Assembly (NCBI GenBank): GCA_025094145.1
Contig: JALLLS010000061.1
Location: forward strand, 124,001 to 188,000
Length of the DNA stretch: 64,000 nt
Direction: 5' to 3'
From: Spinellus fusiger
Taxonomy: Eukaryota > Mucoromycota > Mucoromycetes > Mucorales > Phycomycetaceae
Part shown: piece after piece, positions 56,355 to 64,000 of the stretch
How positions within the stretch are numbered: the stretch's first letter is position 1
Layout: every line of letters starts with the position of its first letter
Position numbers and translations under genes: made by a program
Notes under the pieces: model-generated
Databases searched by the model: none
Told to the model about the DNA's origin: nothing
Seen by the model: the letters and a program-made list of their open reading frames with translations, nothing else

Positions 56355-57722
56355 GCAACAGAATATTTTTGGGATATAAAAGGAAATACATGAACAATGA
56401 AATTATGTTATTTCTTTGGTTGGCTAATGTGTTTGAAAAGAGCCTTCTCACTGTCTGTCTGTCTTGGCATTGACTATAGACTGTGTAATTAAACACTATA
56501 AAGTTGGATAAAAGGAAGAAGTAAACCTGACATTGCAACTCAATCACTGCATTTAATGTTTAACATGTGTTAACTATAAGCCCATAGTATTTGCAACATA
56601 ACACTGCTTAAGAAAGATGTATTACAGAGCTTATAGAGTTAACTCTAGTGATTATTATCCAGAAAATAGAACCAAATTCACTTAAATTGAGAACACTATA
56701 GCCATTCATTGACTCAATATTCATAATAACTTCAACTATCTGATTGTAACTGGTATTAACAATAGTACTTAGTGGAAACAAGGTATTGTTTCTAATACTG
56801 GACTTTAGGCTCAAGGTAAATAGAGTGTGAATTGTTTGACTTGTAAATTTGACTTGTAAATTGTTTGACTTATGAATTTTATGAGTGGAGGCTAGTGTAT
56901 ACATCACCAGAATAGAGAAAGAAAGATTATTATTTGTTTTGATACTTCCCTCTTTTTTTTATTTCTTACACTGCACATACAACTTAACACCCAAGTACTC
57001 GTCAAGATGAGCATAAATAAGCAAGGTAATGTGCCATTATTAACAAAGCGAAACAATAGAAAGAAGTTTTAGATACCACCAAGGACTATTCTGAAAGTAA
57101 AAAGGTAAGCAGTGTCTTCCTCTGGGCTTGAGCTCATTGTAATCCATAAGGCATAGTATTGACTCTTCTTCCAATAGATAATACATAGCCATTATTCTCA
57201 AGACAAGTATTAAGCACAAGGTAAGCATATTATCTCTCTTATTGAATTATTACTAATACACTCTTCTGTTATTAGATAAGTTAAGACTGTTCTCAAGTCA
57301 GTCTCGGGTGGTCTATTCTTCCTTCTATACTGTCTAAGGTGTCTATACTGTCTAGGGTATACTCTTGAGCATAGTTATCTATCTCCCAAGGATAAAGTAT
57401 AAGGCTTTTAAGGTGTAAATTCTATTGCTATGAAGTAATACGCCTAGAACAGCAGTAGCTATAGTAATAGTATATTATTAGCTACAGTATTACTCGCTAT
57501 ATTATTACAATAAACAATTTTATCCATCAACAATTTTATTCATCAACACTATATTCTATTGATAATACAATTTGATATTGAGTTATCCTACAAAAGGAAA
57601 CAATTATTTATATACTTGCAAACCTTTGATTTTTAAACACGGTCCCATAAAAGGCAAGAAATTTTATGTCTAGAAAGGAAGGAGATATCCCCGCCTAAAA
57701 GCCAGAAAAATCTCCTGGTGTG
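56355..57722. mobile_element. Element R, copy 3
   Basis: 1,368 bp relative of 15599-17593 and 25159-26289, without the solo LTRs that interrupt those copies. The right end aaaaatctcctggtgtg followed by TA (57723-57724) is well kept. The left end (gcaacagaatatttttggga after TA) is decayed. No coding capacity. It is the empty-site reference for both LTR insertions. Confidence 0.75.
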
Positions 57723-58357
57723 TAGTAGTGTTGTGCCTAGAAGTATGGATACACACACTTATCATCACTGCTTTCAAGACAGACAGATGGATACTTTTAT
57801 AAGTGGGTATCTTTTACAGATAGTGTTACTATGGATGTTCTTTACTGTACATTACTAATGCTCTCTTGTCCATAGATTCCATCGATATTGGTGTCTCTTA
57901 TTTGTTATTAAATCCAGATAGACGATAGCATTGTGTATTCAATATATATATCTCTTTAAACTGAAATAAACTTGTCTGTTCTAGTGTACTATTTCCATAC
58001 AACAAATGATTCTATCAACACGCAAAGTCTATAGTCAATAGCCCTCCTCCTTCACTCTTCTTTGACTTTGCCGACTGTTTCAAATAGCAGATACCTTATG
58101 AATCAAACAACAACCACCTACCACCTCTATTGAACAGATCAGGACATCTATTCGTCTATATGCATCAATCAAATAGAGTTCAATAACTCTATACATACTT
58201 ATTGATGTGCAGTTGAAAAGGGAAAACATTTTAATTGAATAAAAACTTGAAAAGATTCAAGGAAAGATGCATAATGAATAAAGAAAGAAAGAAAGAATAG
58301 ATGAGCAGAAAGCGGTAGAGCCATTAATGATGATCACTCTCTAACAGTGATCACTTA
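57723..58357. other. 3' flank of the DEAD-box gene
   Basis: AT-rich DNA with a short AAAG run near 58283. It should hold the polyadenylation site of the minus-strand helicase gene. No gene seen. Confidence 0.4.
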
Positions 58358-60287
58358 TTAGCGACTGCGGAAACCTCCTTCGCGAGAACGGAACCCACCG
58401 TCTCTTGAACCACCGTCACTGCCACGGAACCCACCGTCTCTTGAGCCACTGTCACGGCCACGGAACCCACCGTCTCTTGAGCCACTGTCACGGCCACGGA
58501 ACCCACCGTCTCTTGAGCCACTGTCACGGCCACGGAACCCACCACCTCCACCACCTCTGCTTGAGCCACCTCTGCTGATGCCAAGCTGTTTGAGGAAGGA
58601 GTCAGAGAGATGAGGAAGCTGTTTAACACCAAAACCAGTCATGAAATCACCGGCAAATCGAAGGGCCTCGTTACGGCTGTGACCAAGAGTGGTAACACGG
58701 TTGCAGTAGAAACCAAGGAAACCAGTGTAGACTTCTCTCATCATCTCGTCATCCACAGAGCGAACGGCCAGCTGTGTCAAGCTCTCTGTGGTGGCCATGT
58801 CCTCAGTCGTCATGGCAGGAGCCACCAGCTTCTCGATAGGCATGTCCTTGACTTCGCGTGTCAAAAAGTCCTTTTCAAAGGGAGCAAGAACAATGATACC
58901 CTCACCGTCACGACCTGCACGACCTGTACGGCCAAGACGATGAATGTACTGTTCGCGTGTGGAAGGAACACCGATCTGGAGCACCAGAGTAACACCAGGG
59001 TAGTCTACACCACGGGCAGACACATCAGAGGTGAACAAGATACCGTCGTTGGTTCTTCTGAAGCGATCGGCAATGCGGGTACGCTGATCCTGTGTCTTCT
59101 TGGAGTGGATCTCATAGACAATGCGGCCAGGAAGAAGCATTTTGAAGAGGTGGGAGTAGATGATGGTGGACTTTGTGGTGGGCAAGAAGACAATGACTTT
59201 GCCCTTGTTGGCAGCATCGTAGTTGGTCAACAAGTTGCGGATTAAAGCCAACTGCTCGTCATAGGGAGCTACAAGAGCAGACTGCTTGATGTGCATGTGG
59301 GTGTTGACTTCATCCTTGCCTACAGTATCAATGAGTTCGTAGTTGGAAGACAGGGCGAATTTTCCGAGATTGTCACGGATGTCTCTTGACATGGTGGCAG
59401 AGAAAAGCATGGTCTGGCGCTTTGCAGGGATCAAGTTGAAGATTCTCTGCAGCTCCTGCTTGAAGCCCATGTCCAACAGTTGATCGGCTTCGTCCAATAC
59501 AAGCACCTTGATGCCTTCACACATGTTCTTAAAATCTCTGACAGAGTTGAGCATGTCGTGGAGACGGCCGGGAGTACCAACGACAATGTCGCAGCGTCTG
59601 CGTTCCAAGTCCATGATCTGGCGACGCTTGGAATCACCTCCCACCATGCAGTGGACCTTGAAGGGGTGGCCAGAGCACAATTTCTCGGCTTCCACAGCAA
59701 TTTGGTTGGCCAGCTCACGGGTAGGGGAAATGATCATGATGGAGGTGCCCTGGAAGTATTTGAGGTCTTGCACAGAGCGTCCATCCATGGCTGTCTGAAT
59801 GGCAGCAATCAAAAAGGCAAGTGTCTTTCCGGTACCTGTCTTGGCCTTGACAAACATATCTCTTTCGTTGGGCAATTTGGAGAGCACAGCCTCCTGCACA
59901 ATGGACATCTCCTCGTATCGGAAGTTTCTTTTCAATGTGTTTTGGATAACAGGCTCAATGGCTGTTATCTGGTCAAATCTCATGTTTTTCTTTTCACCGT
60001 TCTCTCCTAATGCAGCGAGATCTTCACCATCTACACTGAGAGTTTTCAGAACAGCCTCACTGTGCATAAAAGCAGAGGGCATGACTCTGAGATCACTAAA
60101 GGCATGACCCAGACGCAAGTTTCTAAAGATAGATTGGGCTGTTCCAATATGAGGACCTCTGTTTTTCTGTCTTTTTCTTCTTACCTTGCGAGACACGGCT
60201 GGCAGACACAACAGGTCTTGTGAGCTGAGTGAAGGCTCTTTGGCCTGAAAGACGTGCTACAGCGGGCAAGAAAACTTTACTCAACAT
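58358..60287 (-). CDS. MSS116: Mitochondrial DEAD-box RNA helicase, Mss116/CYT-19 type
   Basis: ATP-dependent RNA chaperone that helps splicing and translation of mitochondrial RNAs in related fungi. Exon 1 is 60287-60185, exon 2 is 60138-58358, intron 46 nt; 627 aa. Exon 1 starts MLSKVFLPAVARLSGQRAFT, an Arg-rich, acid-free leader typical of mitochondrial import. The frame starting at 60211 would lose it, so I chose 60287. Motifs in order: Q region, I AKTGTGKT (133-140), Ia PTRELANQ (173-180), Ib TPGRL (223-227), II DEAD (250-253), III SAT (281-283), V ARGVDYPGV (409-417), VI HRLGRTGRAG (434-443). The C-terminus is a basic RGG/FRGRDSGSRDGG tail, as in Mss116-like proteins. Complete and intact. 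Divergent neighbour: Pin4-like gene. Confidence 0.93.
58390..58533 (-). repeat. Four 36-bp tandem repeats coding FRGRDSGSRDGG
   Basis: Four units of 36 bp in the 3' end of the helicase gene, three of them identical or nearly so. Each adds one RGG-type, RNA-binding 12-residue unit. Confidence 0.92.
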
Positions 60288-61339
60288 TGGAAGTAGCAGT
60301 AAAGAAAGAAAAAAAAATTCTCTTTTTTCCTCTCAAGTGTCAATATTGTAAAAATTTGCCATTCACTTTTGCTTGTCACAAATGGCGGAATAGCTTACCC
60401 CTTTGATTTCTCTCTTTTTTTTTATCTTATTTTTCCCTCTTTTTATTAGTGTTGATATTATCTTTATTATCTTTATTATCTACTGTTTATTATCTACTGT
60501 TTATTATCTACTGTTTATTATCTTTATCATCTCTTTTCTAAAAGTAATTTGCTCTTTCTCTTTTATATTCCTTATCCAACAGCAATAAAGTCGTCTACAA
60601 ATACAGAACCCATAGAAATGTCTTATTCACGACATGTCCTTCTTATTGGGTGGATTCTATTGAAAGTGAGAAATGGCTATGTAGTCTGCGCCGGGAATTG
60701 CCTAGTATTACCTGAGAAATGAGTCAATTCGTTTCTCTTTTTTTTTTCTCTTTTAGGGGATAAAATCTCAGCCAATCCTATTGACATAAGGTGAAGAGCA
60801 GATTTCATATTTAGTTATTGCTTTTTTGTTTTTGTTTTTGTTTTATTGGTTGATAAAGTAGCTTTGTTATGGATCTATTGTCAGCCCATGCATTCTACCG
60901 TAGTTTCTTTTTAGTATAGACAATCCCATCTCTTCTACGAGGGACAGTCACTAGGGACAGTCATTTTATCCTTTCCAACCCACACATACACATACATGCA
61001 TCTATCTATTAAAAGTGGAAAAGAGAGGAAAACTCTTCTCTTCTCCTGTATCTGCTCCAATGCTATTTTCATGGCAAAATAATAAAAAAGACAAAACACT
61101 TTTCTCACTTTTGATCTCTGGGTGTGTAGTCACACGGAATGTTTGTGAATGCCATCAAACAAGTCACACTTCTGTTCCTGAATGCTATTGCCAACCCGTT
61201 GCTTGAATTCATTCTCGCTTGTCTTTTACATTTCCAGAGTAGAGTGTCTATTCTCGGTGGATACTGTGGTTTAACATGAATGTGTATAGCTTATCCTCCA
61301 TTCTCTTATAGACACCCCCTTGTCATAGTATTTCGTGTC
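60288..61339. promoter_or_regulatory. Divergent intergenic region between helicase and Pin4-like genes
   Basis: About 1 kb between the two start codons. It includes a T/A-rich repeat patch (tttattatctactg units near 60485-60520). No gene is supported; frames at 60403 and 61015 look like chance. Probably holds both promoters. Confidence 0.4.
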
Positions 61340-62574
61340 ATGGCAAAAGGAAAACAAGAAGGGACCAAGAAGAAGGCACCTGCTGAAGGTAAAGGGCGAC
61401 CCTCACCTACTCACCAGCAAACACAGTCACTTATTCTCTATAGAGGGAGCCAAGAAGGAGGGAGCCAAGAAAGGAGCCAATGACAAGCTGAAGCCAGCTA
61501 CTGCTGTAAAAGTGAGTTGTTCTCTCTATGCATTTCTTTATTGTTTTGTTTCTTTGTTTCTTTGTTTCTTTGTTTCTTTGTTTCTTTGTTTCTTTATTGG
61601 ACATGGACCACTACTAGGCAGAGGGACTGACAATAGCCATGTCATTGACTAGGTTCGACATATCTTGTGTGAGAAGCATGGAAGGGTGAGTGCCAGTGCT
61701 TGATGAAAAAGAGAAGAAAAGAGAGAGAGAATGGGTGTGTGACTGGGAATCCCTAGATTATGGAGGCCATGGCTAAAATTAAAGAAGAGAACATGCGATT
61801 TGACAAGGTAAGATAAGGTGGCAGTCGCTGTAGTCCACACTCTACAGTCGATCTCCGAGGCTGATCTGTGCATTCTTCAGGTGGCCGAGGTTTACAGTGA
61901 GGACAAGGCAAAGGCAGGAGGTAGATCCCCCCTCCCCTTTTCTTTTTGAGTAAAAATAAAGAGAGAGAGATTAGAGAGAGATTAGAGAGGACAATGAACT
62001 GAAGATCACTCACATCATCGGGTGGTCATGGTTCTACAAGGTGCTTTGGGCTGGCTTGTTCGAGGTGCCATGGTGGGTACATTTCAGGATGCAGGTAAAA
62101 CAACATGTGTCCTACTATTCACGTGCATCCTCTCATCTTATTATCTGTTGACACCACAGCCTTTGCTCTCCCACCCAGTTCTTGTGGTAATGACAGCACT
62201 CGGCAGCTGCTATAGAGATACAAAAGACAGTCCCACCTGCACTTTCTAACTTTCTTTTTATTTTTTATTTTTATATTGCTGGATGTCCCTTCTTTTTCTT
62301 GCATTACAGACAAACCTGTATTTACAGACCCACCAGTGAGTGTATTGGAGTGTATTGGAGTGTATTGGAGTGTATTGGAGTTCATTGGAGGATAGACAGA
62401 CAGGAATGGTAATCAGCATCTCTCTTATTTCTCCCCTTCTATTCTAGGTAAAAACCAAGTTTGGATATCATCTTATTATGGTTGTAAGTAACACTTATAT
62501 TAAGTGATATTTTCATGAATGCTATTCTTAATTTTCTTTCCTTCTTTCAATTACTTTAGGAAGATCGCAAGTAG
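61340..62574 (+). CDS. PIN4: Parvulin-type peptidyl-prolyl isomerase, Pin4/Par14-like, ten exons
   Basis: Catalyses cis-trans isomerisation of prolyl bonds; Par14 relatives act in ribosome biogenesis and chromatin. Exons: 61340-61388, 61444-61511, 61653-61685, 61757-61807, 61881-61920, 62041-62094, 62160-62186, 62310-62335, 62448-62483 and 62560-62574. All have GT-AG borders and phases that fit, 132 aa, matching the family length. N-terminal basic tail (MAKGKQEGTKKKAPAE, EGAKKEGAKKGANDKLKP) as in Par14, then the parvulin fold: [83 protein letters not shown], ending VEDRK. Nine introns in 400 coding bases is unusually dense, and the last exon has only 15 coding bases. No damage. Confidence 0.93.
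61548..61590. repeat. (GTTTCTTT)n microsatellite in Pin4-like intron 2
   Basis: About five units of an eight-base repeat inside the intron 61512-61652. Confidence 0.85.
62341..62390. repeat. 10-bp tandem repeat in Pin4-like intron 8
   Basis: Four perfect tgtattggag units and a fifth changed one (ttcattggag), starting five bases after the splice donor at 62336. Confidence 0.9.
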
Positions 62575-63340
62575 GCCAGGTAATCTCCTTAATGGTATGC
62601 TGATCGTGGACACATGCGCCATGTGGCATGGAGAGGCCACACCCAAGTCCTTTTTATTATTCAATAATAATAATAAAAATAATAAAATAAAAATAAAAAT
62701 AAAAATAAAAGTTACATCTTTGCAATACCATGAGGAAGAAAGTTTATCACCCATTCCCATGGATGTCTGTTGTGGCGTGGGGGAATGAGCCCAGAGACAG
62801 TCTCTTCTGTGGTGTAGAATGGCTCCAGCACCATTCGCACTGGCTCTGTTCCTCCATAAGACCAGAAACAGAAAAGAAGGAGTGCTCAAGAAGCCATTGC
62901 TTATTCCATGGTAAAGAGTTGACAAGCCATCGGAGTGACGGAGTAGCAATCCACCCTGCAGAGCATAGTTATGGCTCGAGTGCAGTGTGCCTGAATTAGC
63001 TGTGCATCCAATAGATACTGGGAATGGGTGTGCGCATTGACGAGGATTGGTAAGTCACACGTGGGTCACCTTCCTTATCCATCCTGCACTCAACAAGGTC
63101 TGCTTCCATAGGACTGGGAAAGACAATAAGACAAGAGCATCTTACCTGCTTAGTTTGAAATGCGGATTCTTTAACAAGCAGGTAAGATGAACACATAATT
63201 AATACAATATAATAGCCTCTACGCATGGCCACACTGCTTCTTTTTTTTTTCTTCTTCTTATTTTCCTCTTCTTCTTCTGCCTTGACTGTCGATTAATTCT
63301 ACCTCTTCACTCTAGAACAGATTCTTCTTGTGCCATCTCC
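62575..63340. other. Intergenic region with (AAATA)n tract
   Basis: An (AAT/AAAATA)n tract at about 62660-62708, then a GC-richer part (62730-63000) with overlapping frames on both strands but no recognisable protein. It may hold a noncoding transcript or the promoter of the gene at 63341; I cannot decide. Confidence 0.35.
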
Positions 63341-64000
63341 ATGACACCCCATCAGCAGCAGCAACAACAACGCAATGGGACGAGTCCATCTCCCAAAAGA
63401 CCCATCAGCTACAGCAGCTCACATCATCGCAATTTGCCTTCGCTTTCATCGTCCGTCTCGAGTGGTTCTTCTGTGAGCTTTACTTTTCCTTCACCAGTGA
63501 CTCCGAAATCTACACCCTGTCCCTACTATCATTACTCCGCCGCATCCACTCCACCGGTACGGCAGCACCCACAACTACAACAGCACCCACTTCCTCTCTC
63601 TTCCCCGCGTGTAGTAGAATCACAATGGCCAGGCTACTCAGCCCCCACCCGACTCAGAAGAGAACAGTCGCCTCTCTCGCAGAAATACGTGTCTACAGAG
63701 TCCATTCGTACGCAATGGAATGAAGAACCAAAAAAAGACCACAGCAGAAAGGAGCCTCAGAAGCGGATCCATACCAGACGTAACAGTAACGCAAGTGCAC
63801 GACGCGTATCGTTCAATGATCATGTCACTGTCTTTTCCCCGGAGCCCATAGTAGCTACACCCCACCCCCTATCGCAGCACCAGCACCAGCACCAGCACCA
63901 GCGTCATGCTTCTAAACAGTCTTTATCAGCAGAATCACTGTCTTCTTCCACAACTGAGGTTTCTGACAGTGAAAGATACCAAGCCATTCTCCGTCAATGC
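63341..64000 (+). CDS. Ser/Gln/His-rich protein with RVSF motif, 5' part only
   Basis: Open from ATG at 63341 to the window edge (220 codons without a stop), so the gene continues beyond 64000. Start context ctccATGac follows a CT-rich leader. Largely disordered: poly-Gln (residues 5-10), Ser-rich segments (YSSSHHRNLPSLSSSVSSGS), a Pro/Gln stretch, basic patches (KKDHSRKEPQKRIHTRR), then RRVSFNDHVTVF at residues 154-165 with a canonical protein-phosphatase-1 docking sequence R-V-S-F (155-158), and a (Gln-His)n run. The GC content is well above the intergenic DNA. The function is unknown; a PP1 regulatory or targeting subunit is one guess from the motif alone. Confidence 0.75.
   Translation, partial: MTPHQQQQQQRNGTSPSPKRPISYSSSHHRNLPSLSSSVSSGSSVSFTFPSPVTPKSTPCPYYHYSAASTPPVRQHPQLQQHPLPLSSPRVVESQWPGYSAPTRLRREQSPLSQKYVSTESIRTQWNEEPKKDHSRKEPQKRIHTRRNSNASARRVSFNDHVTVFSPEPIVATPHPLSQHQHQHQHQRHASKQSLSAESLSSSTTEVSDSERYQAILRQC

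Noticed and set aside
58610..59245. 211-codon plus-strand frame
   Set aside because: It lies entirely inside the DEAD-box helicase gene on the opposite strand and has no motif; it is a shadow frame, like those at 59480, 59799 and 59431.
1..64000. tRNA, rRNA and CRISPR arrays
   Set aside because: I looked for GTTCGAATC-type T-arms, long conserved rRNA blocks and regularly spaced repeats, and found none I could support.

Overview
The window is nuclear DNA of a filamentous fungus, most likely an early-diverging, Mucoromycota-type genome. The reasons are strong AT richness, many short GT-AG introns (about 45-75 nt), housekeeping genes of fungal type, and a dense load of decayed Tc1/mariner-like DNA transposons. 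Genus and species cannot be fixed from sequence alone.

Left half (1-35,260) is a transposon graveyard with two host genes. In order it holds: a Tc1 relic (917-2775); a 5'-truncated LINE with a 12-bp target-site duplication (2788-6035); a 98-bp MITE; an eEF1B-gamma/GST-like gene on the minus strand with two one-base frameshifts (6363-7169); a solo LTR; three neighbouring TA-flanked elements with related ends (7992-11289); a nearly intact Tc1 (11423-12783); two LINE pieces in tandem sharing one target site (12795-15589); and a 2-kb TIR element carrying a solo LTR (15599-17593). Next come a decayed Fanzor gene, the eukaryotic relative of TnpB RNA-guided nucleases (19145-20873), and an eight-exon monocarboxylate-type transporter gene (21892-23728). 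More transposons follow (23998-26289 and 29114-35259).

The middle (35,790-48,300) has one good gene, a two-zinc-domain p27/ZNRD2-like protein on the minus strand (35790-37051). The rest is Tc1 relics, a foldback MITE, a second type of solo LTR and long gene-free AT-rich DNA.

The right end (48,348-64,000) is gene-rich. It holds a small orphan gene with a TATA box; an SRR1/Ber1-like gene (minus, 49462-50543) divergent from a 614-aa low-complexity, bromodomain-like gene (51073-53218); a second TnpB-like relic (54700-55228); a mitochondrial DEAD-box helicase of the Mss116 type (minus, 58358-60287) divergent from a ten-exon Pin4/Par14 parvulin (61340-62574); and the 5' part of a Ser/Gln/His-rich gene running off the window with an RVSF motif (63341-64000). 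The host genes form no operon-like unit. The two divergent pairs probably share intergenic promoters.

The most notable content is the Fanzor relic. Next are the nested transposon history, which can be read from preserved target-site duplications and from paralogous empty sites, and a possible 29-nt intron in the SRR1-like gene.
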